DNA of 64,000 bases from Tubulanus polymorphus (Eukaryota; Nemertea; Palaeonemertea; Tubulaniformes; Tubulanidae), in the NCBI RefSeq assembly GCF_964204645.1, contig NC_134036.1, forward strand, positions 9,780,704 to 9,844,703. The letters are read 5' to 3'. Positions within the stretch are counted from its first letter, which is position 1; each line of letters starts with the position of its first letter. This document shows positions 22,629 through 32,524 of this stretch, piece after piece. Below the pieces are notes generated by a model. That model made no database searches, was not told where the DNA came from, and saw nothing but the letters and a program-made list of their open reading frames with translations. Position numbers and translations under genes: made by a program.

Positions 22629-24080
22629 TTATTTATTTTTAATCATATTCACTAACCCAAAAATAATTGCACTTACAACTGTAATTAAAAATAAAATAAT
22701 ATGTTCAGCAGCAAAGTTAAGAATATTACCTGCAGATTTTAAAACAAAACCAACAATTGAAGCAATAACTCCTGGTAGTGCTGCAGCAGATTTCTTTGAT
22801 AGTTCCCATAAATATTTTGCTAATTTCTTTAAACCATCTTTAACTTTATCTTATATAGAATTATTACCTGGAGGTTTATCTGGTTTATTTGGAGTAGGAG
22901 TAGATTTTAAAGCATTTGATATAGCTAAACCTATTGTTGTAAATAACATAGTTACAGCTGTTAGAATTGAAAGAATTGTTATTCCTTCAAACTTAAATAA
23001 TAATTTTATTCTGTCTTTTAGTGATATGTCAGAATTTGGTTTTAGTATTAACTCTTTAACAACAACTTTTAATCTATTAATACAATAATCATATGATTTT
23101 AATAATAATTTCATTTTTTCTTTCTGAAATTCTATGTTATATTCTAAATCATCAATTTCTTTTTCTAAATATGCATTTCTTTTTTTAAATTCAATTTCTT
23201 CAATAACTTTAGATTCTCTATCTAATTTTAATTGTTCTAATTCTTTTCTGGTGTCAAATAATTTATTTTCTAAAGGTTTAATTTTATTATATCTAATATG
23301 TTTTTCGCGAGCAATTTTATCAGCTTCATCTCGTATACTTATTATTTCTCTAATTGTTTTTTTAGAAAACATACTTAAAGCTTCTATTTCTTGATCTGTT
23401 GCATCAAGTAATCCATTCGGTAAAAGTTTTTCAGTTTGAACTTCAGTGTTTGATTTAAGTTTACTAGTTTTGGAAGTTATATTCTGTTCAGAAGTTGTTT
23501 CTGGTTCTAAATTATTATTGATTGTTTCAAATAATTCATTAATTCTTTGTTTAAATACTCTTTCATTTTTAATAATTTCTTCTTGTGTTACATCTTCTAT
23601 TTCATTACTATTTCTTATTCTTTTAATTCTAGATAGTAATGAGTCAGACTTAAGCAAAGTTGATTCTGCTAATATTTTGTTTTGTTTTTTATAAGAGATA
23701 TCAATATAATAATCATCTTTCAAACGATAATAATATTCACCATCTAAAAACTTTAATTCTTGTACTAAAAGTCTAGCGCCTCTGGTATTTATATTATATC
23801 CAGAATCTTTAAATACATGTTGAAAATCATACATAAATTCATTATATTCTAAATTTTGTTTTACTAAATCTGGATTTTCATTTTCAGGATTTATTCTCGA
23901 TCTAGTTCTTCTATCAAATTCATCTGTTGATTGACCTTTAGAACCACTATCTGCTAAATTAGAATTATATGCTGATTCATCATCATTATCAATATTAGTT
24001 TCTGCATCATTATAATCATCATCAATATATCCTTCATTATTATTTCCCATGTCATCCAATGGAATATCTTCTACATCCAT
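22629..24080 (-). pseudogene. coiled-coil membrane protein split by an in-frame stop
   Basis: The first part (24080-22851) is 409 residues: acidic N-terminus, a polar middle, a long coiled coil at about 240-345, and a membrane segment near 367-390 (TILSILTAVTMLFTTIGLAI). It stops with TAA at 22851-22853, but the same frame stays open for 73 more residues to 22629, with no ATG of its own near its start. That extension has a basic amphipathic stretch (KKLAKYLWELSKK), PGVIASIVGFVLKSAGNI, and a second membrane segment (IILFLITVVSAIIFGL). I recall cnidarian predicted proteins in which such a tail is continuous with such a body. So the stop is probably a nonsense mutation; readthrough or a truncated functional product cannot be excluded. 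A structural role is likely but unproven. Confidence 0.7.
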
Positions 24081-24096
24081 TTACATAATAAAAAAA

Positions 24097-25485
24097 TTAA
24101 AATTTAAAATATAATATTCCTCCGATTACAATTCCTATACAAGTTATAGCTAATTTAGTATTTTCATGGGATTTATTATCATCATTTAGTTTAATTATAT
24201 CATGTTGAATTTTATCAGTTCTATTATTTTCTGATGTATTGTAATCTTTTATTTTAGAATCATTATCCAATTTAATATTTTTAGTTTTAGTTTCAGTTGA
24301 TTGAATGTGTTTTTTATTTTTTTCACCTTCCATTAATTTTGGAGCAGTAATAATCTTTTTATTTATATCATTCAATCCGAATGAATTATTTATTGTTGCA
24401 GTTTTAATTAGATTATTATAACCAATTATGTTTTCCATCTTTAATACTAAATCATTAGAAATAATTAATAGATTAGGGCCTATACAATAATTTAGTCTTA
24501 CATGAGATTTATCTAAATAATTTTGATATCTTATAATGTTTTCTGGAATCGATCTATTTTTATCATTATGTATGGAATCTTCAAATAAAACTTTAAACTG
24601 TTTTTGTGTATCGAATGATGTATTCAAATTTCCAATTATCGGTGATCTTGTTTCAACTTGTGATCCTAGAATACAAATCAAATAAGTTCTAATAGATTGA
24701 TTTATTCTTTCTATACCTGATTTAGTAAAACCTTCACTATTTTCTAAAATAAAATAAACCCAACCATTATTGTTTTCTTGTTTTAAATTATCATAAAATT
24801 TCGGTAATTTATTGAAATTTAATGTTTCTAAATCATTTGTTTCTATTTTACCATAACCTAATTTTTTATTATAGATATTATAAAAACTATTAGATGGTAT
24901 GGGAAGTGCACAATATTCTGCAATCTTTCTAGGGCAAGGAAGTGATCTTATTGTTCCAATTTTTGTTCTAAAATCAGAATTATTTATATTTATATTAAAT
25001 TCATTACAAATTTTATAAAACTTTGATAAATTGATATTATCATCTAATTCTTTGAAATACCTAGATCCTGGTAAAGCGCACTCTAATTCATTTAATATTA
25101 TTCTGATTTGAAAGTATGTATGAAATCTAAATAAACTTTGAATTAGTTTATATTTAGAATTATTCAAATGATCATTCCAACTAATTCCACATCCTGTTGC
25201 TGCACAATAAACAGCAAAATTTAATTGATTCTGCCAATACTTCATATTAGATTTTAATAACCATTGTTTTTCATCTTTCAATTTTTTAAAATTAATTAAA
25301 TATACATGAAATATATTTTCCATCTTTGCATTAAAATTATTAGTTTCAGTAACATAAATTTCTAAATTAGTTAATGAATCTAAAACTTCATTTCTATATG
25401 TAATATCTTTATTAAAATCTATTGCAGGAATATTATATTTAATTGATTTATTATATTGGAAAGCTTTTGGAAAACTATCTACCAT
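24097..25485 (-). CDS. conserved Maverick-linked protein, 462 aa, C-terminal anchor
   Basis: A mostly soluble protein with many aromatic and Asn residues, ending in one hydrophobic segment (AITCIGIVIGGILYFKF). Features include FAVYCAATGCGISWNDHLN near residues 90-108, LFRFHTYFQIRIIL and ALPGSRYF. Similar, functionally unassigned proteins occur in many cnidarian and mollusc assemblies, which I take as Maverick cargo from memory, not a search. The tail anchor and its place among structural genes suggest a virion or membrane-linked component. Start in ATAAATG preceded by AATTTTTTTAATT. Intact. Confidence 0.75.
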   Translation of the reverse strand: MVDSFPKAFQYNKSIKYNIPAIDFNKDITYRNEVLDSLTNLEIYVTETNNFNAKMENIFHVYLINFKKLKDEKQWLLKSNMKYWQNQLNFAVYCAATGCGISWNDHLNNSKYKLIQSLFRFHTYFQIRIILNELECALPGSRYFKELDDNINLSKFYKICNEFNININNSDFRTKIGTIRSLPCPRKIAEYCALPIPSNSFYNIYNKKLGYGKIETNDLETLNFNKLPKFYDNLKQENNNGWVYFILENSEGFTKSGIERINQSIRTYLICILGSQVETRSPIIGNLNTSFDTQKQFKVLFEDSIHNDKNRSIPENIIRYQNYLDKSHVRLNYCIGPNLLIISNDLVLKMENIIGYNNLIKTATINNSFGLNDINKKIITAPKLMEGEKNKKHIQSTETKTKNIKLDNDSKIKDYNTSENNRTDKIQHDIIKLNDDNKSHENTKLAITCIGIVIGGILYFKF

Positions 25486-25502
25486 TTATATAATTAAAAA
25501 AA

Positions 25503-25937
25503 TTAATAATTTATTAATTCTTTTAATAATTTATCTTGTTCTTCAACTGTTATATGACCATTTAAACTTATTATATAATCTAGTGTGTTCTTTAATTTAT
25601 TAATTTCTTTTATATTACTTTTGATTTTTTCTTTATTACTTTTTATATTTAATTTTGAACTTAAACCAGTTAAAACACTTGAACTTAATCCTAATACACC
25701 AATTGTTATAGCTAAAGGTGTTAATGGACTAAATATTGCTAGAAATGTTATTACAGAACTAATTGTAACCGAACCACTTATAATCACATAATATATAATT
25801 TTACTTTTTAAATATTTTTTCTTTTTTATCTTTAAGTCACTTTCAAATTCTAATATTTGTTTTTCTAAATATATTTTTAATTTAGTTTTATTTATATCAT
25901 GAGGAATAATATCAATACTATCAACTTTATCTTCCAT
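25503..25937 (-). CDS. two-pass membrane protein, 144 aa
   Basis: A charged helix (residues about 20-45, EKQILEFESDLKIKKKKYLK) leads into two close hydrophobic segments (YYVIISGSVTISSVITFLAI and PLAITIGVLGLSSSVLTGL), then a second charged helix (NKEKIKSNIKEINKLKN). The symmetrical helix-hairpin-helix plan could form an oligomeric membrane assembly. No characterised family recognised. Part of the small membrane-protein run 25503-26625. Start in ATAAATG. Confidence 0.75.
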   Translation of the reverse strand: MEDKVDSIDIIPHDINKTKLKIYLEKQILEFESDLKIKKKKYLKSKIIYYVIISGSVTISSVITFLAIFSPLTPLAITIGVLGLSSSVLTGLSSKLNIKSNKEKIKSNIKEINKLKNTLDYIISLNGHITVEEQDKLLKELINY

Positions 25938-25956
25938 TTATTTAGAATAAAAATTA

Positions 25957-26379
25957 CTAATTAGTAAACTTATAAGCAACAAATATAACAATAACAGTTC
26001 CACCTAAAATCCATATTATTTCATATTTCTGTTGTTCTTTACTTGGGGTATAATAATCTGATAATTTGGGTTTGTATAGATGTAATTTTTCTTTATTGGT
26101 TACTGCGTTATATAAACTCATTGCATCATCAACTGATTGAAAATCTCTATGTGAAATCTTCTGATCATATAATTCTTTGTTAATATAATCCATATAGTTT
26201 TGTCTCTTTTCTCTATATTCTTCTGCAGCTTTATTGTATTTCTCTAACGCTAAGTTATGTCTTCTTTGTTCTCCTAATGAACTATTTTTATCAATATGTT
26301 TAAATAAATAACCACCACCAGTAAATGCTAAAGCGTTAACAATTGCCGATCCTATAATAGTTATAATTGCAGAAGCCAT
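25957..26379 (-). CDS. conserved bitopic membrane protein, 140 aa
   Basis: N-terminal hydrophobic segment (ASAIITIIGSAIVNALAFTG, then GYLF), a charged helical middle (EEYREKRQNYMDYINKELYD), the motif KPKLSDYYTPSKEQQ, and a C-terminal membrane segment (IIWILGGTVIVIFVAYKF). I recall the same architecture, including a KLSDFYTPS-like motif, in unassigned proteins repeated in coral and Hydra genomes, consistent with a core cargo gene of this Maverick lineage. Function unknown; two membrane anchors around a helical domain could span or tether an internal membrane. Intact. Confidence 0.8.
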   Translation of the reverse strand: MASAIITIIGSAIVNALAFTGGGYLFKHIDKNSSLGEQRRHNLALEKYNKAAEEYREKRQNYMDYINKELYDQKISHRDFQSVDDAMSLYNAVTNKEKLHLYKPKLSDYYTPSKEQQKYEIIWILGGTVIVIFVAYKFTN

Positions 26380-26403
26380 TTATTTAGCAAAAAAATTATG
26401 CAT

Positions 26404-26625
26404 TTATATGGGAGGAATATATTTTTGTTTTTCCAAATAATCAATTGTTAAATTAGATAAAGTAACCGCTAATGTTAACTTTAAAATATCATTTATATCA
26501 AATCTATCAACATTAACACTTCCCATTTTGAATACTTTTTTTAATACCATTGAATAACCAACCGTTCCAACTGATAGTAATGCGCCATTATATAATCCAG
26601 TTATTATCCACTTATTATCACTCAT
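26404..26625 (-). CDS. small conserved membrane protein, 73 aa
   Basis: A short protein with two weakly hydrophobic helices (GLYNGALLSVGTVGYSMVL and DILKLTLAVTLSNLTIDYL) and a C-terminal KYIPP. The ending resembles small proteins with a QKYVP tail that I associate with the same cargo cluster. It begins immediately after the stop of the 115-residue gene; the promoter-like T-run lies inside the end of that upstream gene. Function unknown. Confidence 0.7.
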   Translation of the reverse strand: MSDNKWIITGLYNGALLSVGTVGYSMVLKKVFKMGSVNVDRFDINDILKLTLAVTLSNLTIDYLEKQKYIPPI

Positions 26626-26973
26626 TTATTTATCAAAAAAATTACTATCTTCAAAATATTTAGTTATCTTAGTGATGATTATTTCAACATTTATTTCATT
26701 ACTAGTTTTATGATTATCATATATTTCAATTATTATTTTTTTAATATCATCGATGATAAAATCTTCATCTAATTCGTAAAATCTTAAAGACTCAGTAATC
26801 TTTTCTACATTAAAAGTTTCTTTATCTATTGTTGTTTCATACTCAAATGTTGTTTCATTAGAAAATGCAATATTTTTGATATGTGTAATTACATCATTAA
26901 TGTTAAATTTCATTTCTTTCTCACGTTTAAAATCAAATCCAAAACATATACTCGGTCCAACAGTTATAATCAT
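26626..26973 (-). CDS. acidic protein of unknown function, 115 aa
   Basis: Soluble, acidic, alternating strands and helices (TTFEYETTIDKETFNVEKI, FIIDDIKKIIIEIYDNH). No family recognised. The C-terminal codons (FFDK and stop) overlap the T-run and ATAAATG motif of the next gene, so coding and control sequence are shared. Start in ATAAATG preceded by AATTTTTT. Confidence 0.65.
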   Translation of the reverse strand: MIITVGPSICFGFDFKREKEMKFNINDVITHIKNIAFSNETTFEYETTIDKETFNVEKITESLRFYELDEDFIIDDIKKIIIEIYDNHKTSNEINVEIIITKITKYFEDSNFFDK

Positions 26974-26989
26974 TTATATAGTGAAAAAA

Positions 26990-27745
26990 TTACTCTTTAC
27001 ATCTTATAACTAATTCATATATCACAGGAAAGTTATTTAAATCAATTAAGTATCCATTATGATTTCTTATTTCTAATTTAAAATTATTAAATTTAGGAAT
27101 GCAAGGTTTAAAATCACATTCTGTTAAATTATAATTTATTTGAGTTCCAAATTGTTTAACATTTTTTAGCGGTAAAATATTTAGTATACTAGAACTACAA
27201 ATTGTTTCTTTAGTTGCTTCGAAAGTTTTTGTAGGCTCGATTAAATTGCAATAAATATAAAAGTGTGTAAAAGGTATTATATTTGAGCTGCCTTCTGCGT
27301 TTCCAGTAACTGTAAGTGGTTTAATTCCTAACATTTTAGCCAGTGGTTTGTTTACCATAAATTTATGTTGTTCATTAGATATTTTTATTCTTATTTTATT
27401 AGTACTATCAATTTTATTAAATTTAATTTCAAATACAGAACTACCCCCGATTTTCAACCGAGCTCTTCTATTAATTTCCTGCGCTAATGATTCTAAATTA
27501 TATAATCCTGGTTTTAAAAATATATGAAACCATTTATCTTTATTTCTCATATAAATCATAAACCCTCTATGTTCAAAAGTTTTATCCGATATATTATAAA
27601 AAGAATTACATAAACTTATATTAACTAATTTTAAATCTACACAATTCTTAAATTCTCTATCTAATTGAACTAGTAAATTATGAGATTTATAATTTGTAAG
27701 TTTTCTAGAATCAACAAATATTCTGTATTCTTTTAATTCCACCAT
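26990..27745 (-). CDS. candidate minor capsid / penton protein, 251 aa
   Basis: A beta-rich protein: EYRIFVDSRKLTNYKSHNLL at the N-terminus, then LKLVNISLCNSFYNISDKTF, FLKPGLYNLESLAQEINR, and PLAKMLGIKPLTV. The order 'deposit on strand, YNI, PGxYxLxxLxxxIN, LGI' is typical of single jelly-roll minor capsid (penton) proteins of Polintons and of some virion vertex or fibre-base proteins. It is my best candidate for the penton beside the capsid candidate at 21361. Assigned by pattern only. Start AATAAATG. Intact. Confidence 0.6.
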   Translation of the reverse strand: MVELKEYRIFVDSRKLTNYKSHNLLVQLDREFKNCVDLKLVNISLCNSFYNISDKTFEHRGFMIYMRNKDKWFHIFLKPGLYNLESLAQEINRRARLKIGGSSVFEIKFNKIDSTNKIRIKISNEQHKFMVNKPLAKMLGIKPLTVTGNAEGSSNIIPFTHFYIYCNLIEPTKTFEATKETICSSSILNILPLKNVKQFGTQINYNLTECDFKPCIPKFNNFKLEIRNHNGYLIDLNNFPVIYELVIRCKE

Positions 27746-27762
27746 TTATTTTACATATTTTC

Positions 27763-28104
27763 TTATTCGAAATCAATATCGTGGTGCCCTTTTTCATTCT
27801 TACCTTTGTATACGAAATAGAAATCTCCAGAACATAATTCTTTTAGATCTTCACTTGATAATCTATGAAATCTATCTGGTAAATAAGTTCTGAATTTATA
27901 TTTATTTCCTTTTAATCCTTCATATTCTAAATGAATTACTAATTTATCTCCATATTTGTTAGTAACTGTAACAATATTTGTAATTAAATATTTCTTGTGA
28001 ATTGTTAATTCTGTTAACTTTTTGAATTTATAATCTACAGATTTTACATTTGTGGTATCTTTAACTCTATCTAAGAATTCACTGTGTACTTGTTTACTCT
28101 CCAT
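27763..28104 (-). CDS. small conserved protein next to the polymerase, 113 aa
   Basis: A basic N-terminal helix, then a beta-rich domain: HKKYLITNIVTVTNKYGDKL, KFRTYLPDRFHRL, FYFVYKGKN, ending HHDIDFE. The small OB-like strand pattern and its position directly after the polymerase gene would suit a single-stranded-DNA-binding accessory factor, but I recognise no characterised family. Start AATAAATG. Confidence 0.65.
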   Translation of the reverse strand: MESKQVHSEFLDRVKDTTNVKSVDYKFKKLTELTIHKKYLITNIVTVTNKYGDKLVIHLEYEGLKGNKYKFRTYLPDRFHRLSSEDLKELCSGDFYFVYKGKNEKGHHDIDFE

Positions 28105-28132
28105 TTATTATACAAATTTTTATTGAAATTTA

Positions 28133-31100
28133 TTAACACGTTAGAATCCTTTTCATAATTTCATTTTCTTTTGTTTCTTCTCTTTTGAATTTTATATATT
28201 CATCTAAATTGCAACCATAGGCGACTGTGTGGATTCCATCATCTAAAATATATCTTTTATCATCAAATGGGTTTAGACTTATCTTCTCTATCTCTTCAAT
28301 AAACATTTCGTGGTACTCAGATCTTAAACATTTCATCTTATGTTTTCTAACTTCTTCATTAAATATACAATTGATGTAATCTTTGAAATGAATATTCTTT
28401 TCTACTACACTTTTAGTAATTCCTTTTAACTTTTTAGCTTCATGTTCTTTAGTTTTATATGAATACATTTTAGATCTAATACCAATGAACTCTATCATTT
28501 CTTCACCACCTAATTCATCCTTAAACTTCCCAGGAACTTTTTTATTATCATTGCTAAACAATTCATGATTTTTTGGATAGTTACTAAAATCAAAATGATG
28601 TTTTAATGATTTTAAATCATCTTTTATATTATCACTTTTTATCTTTAATATATAACTGTCAGTATCTAGATATAATATTTCTATATTTTTTTCTCCAAAA
28701 TGGGGTTGTAATATGTTATAGTAAAATTGAAACATTAATAATTTTGAAATTTCTAGAACTGATGCACCAACATAAATAGGTTTATTGAACTTCATAGAAG
28801 TTCTTCTCATTTTAACTGCTGCTAAATTTTCATCAAATATTCTGTTGCCTATAAATTTCGGATACGATTGTAAATGTCTAATTCTTTTACCATTACTAAC
28901 TAACTCAATATCACTTCTATTTCTTATGTTTTCGCAAGTCTTACCATAGAACGCATTATTCATTAGTTTAAAGTAATCTTTTTCAAAATCAGTTTTAGCT
29001 TCAGTTCTCTGTGTAGTATTAAAATCTATATATTTTTCTAACCACTTAGATTGATTAAATGAAATATATCTATGTACTTTTTTTAATATCATTCCTTGAT
29101 TCAAATAGAATTTTAACATTCTATAATGCACAACGTAATTATATTTATCTTCTTGAGTTACCATTAACTTTTCAGTATGAATATGATTATCGGGTTTAAT
29201 TCTTTTTTGATAATTTGATAATTCTTCATGTTTAACAATTTTATGTTCGGGACAATATGCTAGATTTCTAGATTTGAATTTAATATTTTCGGGGTATTCT
29301 AAATCTACAACAAAGAAGTAACCAATATCTGAATCATCTGCAATATCTAGGATTCTTTTCTTCCAATCAAATTTATCAATTTGTAAAACTTCAGTTATTT
29401 CAAACATCCCATAAGGTTGTGGTTCCATCATTGCCCAACCATAAAGATTATTTGCATCTATGTATAATAATTTATATCCAGGATTATCATTTACATTGAA
29501 ATATCTATCACCCAATACACCTGAAACACCTCCTCTTATAGATTTTTCAAATAATAGTAATTGATCTATATTTGTTAACAAATCCATTTTTATATCTGTA
29601 AATTTTAATCCACAATCCCATGTTAATCCTGGTGATGAATAACAATGACATGGATCAATGTTAAAATATTTTAGGTTTACATCTCTAAACCTTTCGAATA
29701 TATCAGTTAATAATAATACATCTGATTTTAAATATAAATCTACTAATTGTCCATGATTTTCTATTTTGAAATGATTCCAAATATTCAATGTTCTATTATA
29801 AACTTCATCTTTAACATATTCATTTTTTAATTCATCATAGAATTGTTCTTTCAATAATTCAGTTATTTTAAAATCATTATGATTTTTATAGAAAGAATAT
29901 GGAATCGCTCCTTTATATCTCATTAATTTAAAATCATCATAATTTGGGTAATATTCTTTTAATATCTTTAATTCATCATCAACTAATGATTTAGATAAGT
30001 TATCTAATGAACTATTTAAAAATCTATATGAATCTATAAATCTTAAGCATCCAAATTGGAATGATATATAATTCTCAGATGTTTTAGCTAACATTCTAAA
30101 TTTATAAGTTGGTATTTTATCTTTTGATCTATTTGAATTTAATATTTCTATTTCATTATTAATTTCTTCTATTTTATGACATAGTTGCTTAATGAATAAA
30201 TGCGCGTCATATCCTGATAGATTATGAAATATAACTGGTACAAAATTAATTTTCTTAGCTTGTAAGTTACAATTCTCATGTGCAGCGCCTCTAAACTTTC
30301 CGTTCAAATGATCATGGTCTCTTACTTTTTTATCTTTATAATTAAATATCTTTTCACAATAATAACATTTATCTGTAAACTCAAATACTTCTTTATCTTC
30401 TTCTGTCATAATTATTTCTTTATTTGTATTCAATAATTTACTAAATCTTATTTCATATTCAATTAATAAGTCACAAAAATGATTGATAACATTTTCATTT
30501 CTATAATTATAATATTCACTTTCAATTAGTTCTGGGTAATCAGATTTTATATATAACCCGAAAGCAGCAGCTGATTGATGAATCTTTTTAATAGTATTTG
30601 TTATTGGTGGTTCATCTGAAAAATCATTTTCATTAGAATTTAATTTCTTTCTTTTATAATATATTTCTTTTCTATCTTGATCAGTTAATTCTTTATTTAA
30701 TGATTCAAAATCTCCATATATTACAAATGGTACTTTATTTTTGTAATCATATTTTTTTGAATTCTAATATTTTATCTTTTTCATTTGGTAAAACTAATTT
30801 ACAATAATCATGATTATCACATAGTTGTTTATGATTTAATAATGTACTTTCATTACTAAATTTATGTAAACATTTTCTACATAGATATATTTTATGGTGA
30901 TCATTTTCTGATTTGAAAAATAAATCTATTTGTTTAATCCAAATATAATGATTCTCATAATATAGTATATCTATAACATCGTTTGAATCATAATCTTTTG
31001 ATAGGTATAAAGGTTCTAATGTATAATGTTTAATATTATTTCCTTTCGTATTTGGTAATTTAATTAAATCAAATACATTTATCTTTAAATTATTATCTCA

Positions 31101-32165
31101 TTCTATTTTGGGGATGTTTTTAATTCTAACAGGATACTTATCTATCTTATAATTATTTTCAAATTGTTTATAATGAGTTAATCTATAAGTATGTTTATTA
31201 TAATCTTCAACTGGATGTAAACAACTTATTATAGCCCATAGAAAACATTTATCATCTTCATTTTGTATATTTATTACAGCATTAGTTTTAAATGGTAGTT
31301 TAATATAACTTGATGCTTCAATATCGGGTTCTTTATAATATGATAAATTATTTTCATCAATTGGTTTTGATTTAGTTAACTTATTATATTTTGTGTTATA
31401 AACATGTAAAGTTATAAATATTATCTCATCAAATATTAAACCAGATCCTTCAAAATATTTTTCTTCTATTTTAGTTTTTATTTCATTATAACATTTATTT
31501 AATTTATCATCTATATGTTGTTTAGATATAATATGTTGTGAATGAGAATTTATATTATATATTGGTTTATCTTCAGATTTTATAAACTTTACTTTAACTG
31601 ATATACTAATTTTAGGATATTCAACATCTGTAATTATTTTTATTATTTCTTTCATATTTTCTAAATGTTTTTTATTTTCTTCTAATGTTTTACCTTTATG
31701 AAATTTAAACTCGATAGCTGCTGGACCAATATCACTTTTAAATGCTTCGGTTATCTCTATATCTTTTTTATTATCTAATGAATTAATATAATTTCTTACA
31801 TCTTCCATATATGGTCTTTTATTGTTTAATTTATTTTTTATTCTTTTAATTGTCTTCTGTTTCTTATCGTTATCATTATCAAAATAATCTTCACCTAAAA
31901 TATCATTATTCTTATTTCTAATATGACTTATAGATTTTAAATGTTCTTTATAATATCTTTTATCACTGAATGATTGATTACATGTATCACATTTATATGT
32001 TTCTTTTTCATTCTTTAATTCTTCTAATTTAGTTTCTAATATATCATCCTTATATTCTAGTTTCAATTTATTCTCTAAATGTGTTATAGTTTTATTGTGT
32101 CTTGCTTTTTGAGATTTATCTATATCGATATTACATGTTGGGCAGTAGTATTTATTTGCTTCCAT
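28133..32165 (-). pseudogene. Maverick DNA polymerase B (protein-primed type), two lesions
   Basis: About 1,340 codons. N-terminal part (32165-31098): two zinc-finger-like units (YYCPTCNIDIDKSQKARHNK; YKCDTCNQSFSDKRYYKEH), a charged region and CFLWAIISCLHP. It meets an in-frame TGA at 31098-31100; the same frame then continues to a T7 run (A7 on the coding strand, 30752-30758), where one extra base shifts it. Beyond lies the exonuclease and polymerase core: Exo I IYGDFES (about 30730), a CxxC/VRDHDH unit, Exo II HNLSGYDAH, Exo III YLKSDVLLL, motif A DANNLYG, motif B KLMNNAFYGKT, motif C YLDTDS. Catalytic residues are all present, so decay is recent, unless one lesion is an assembly error. The first 30 codons lie in the TIR. 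Confidence 0.93.
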
Positions 32166-32518
32166 TTTAATACTATATTTTTTATTAAAATTGATTTTAG
32201 AAGTTCAATGATTTAAATATTATTCATATATATATGAATAACATTTAAGAGTAATAGGGATAATGGGCTTTCTGGCTAAAGGTTGAACGGGCGGGTGAGT
32301 AAAAATGAAAAAACATAAAAATAATAACAATTTCTACTTGAATTAGGAGTGAAACTCATGAAAATGAAAAATAAATTCGAGCGTGTGAGAATTTATTTTT
32401 CATTTTTATGAGTTTTGCGAGTAATTCAAGTAGAAATTGTTATTATTTTTATGTTTTTTCATTTTTTACGAGCTCGACCGTTCGACCTTTGGCCTGAAAG
32501 CCCATTATCCCTATTACT
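32077..32518 (-). repeat. right terminal inverted repeat, outer part palindromic
   Basis: Inverted counterpart of 14979-15420, same length (442). The outer 271 bases (32248-32518) fold on themselves with the centre near 32383. The two halves are perfect over the CAATTTCTACTTGAATTA block and the terminal AGTAATAGGGATAATGGGCT, with mismatches between. The inner part holds the polymerase start codons. Confidence 0.95.
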
Positions 32519-32524
32519 GTCTGG
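32519..32524 (+). repeat. right target-site duplication of the Maverick
   Basis: GTCTGG, identical to 14973-14978. Confidence 0.95.

Larger units (their letters stand above)
14979..32518. mobile_element. Maverick/Polinton element, 17,540 bp, complete ends
   Basis: A large virus-like transposon bounded by 6-bp target duplications and 442-bp inverted repeats that begin AG and end CT, as in known Polintons. It carries the defining genes: RVE integrase with chromodomain, A32-like packaging ATPase, protein-primed-type DNA polymerase B and a probable double-jelly-roll capsid protein. The genes form two convergent blocks meeting at about 20.2-20.4 kb. Base composition is far more AT-rich than the flanks. 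Missing from the usual set is a recognisable adenain-type cysteine protease; extra are an HNH endonuclease and a run of small membrane proteins. At least three lesions (two in the polymerase, one in the 22,851 gene) suggest this copy can no longer move by itself. Confidence 0.95.

Noticed and set aside
23134-25791. Plus-strand frames rich in Leu, Ser and Ile
   Set aside because: Shadows of the leftward Maverick genes caused by AT-rich coding sequence.
30434-30436. Start of the polymerase core at about 30433
   Set aside because: The codon there is TTG inside an open frame that continues upstream; it is not a start but the middle of the gene.
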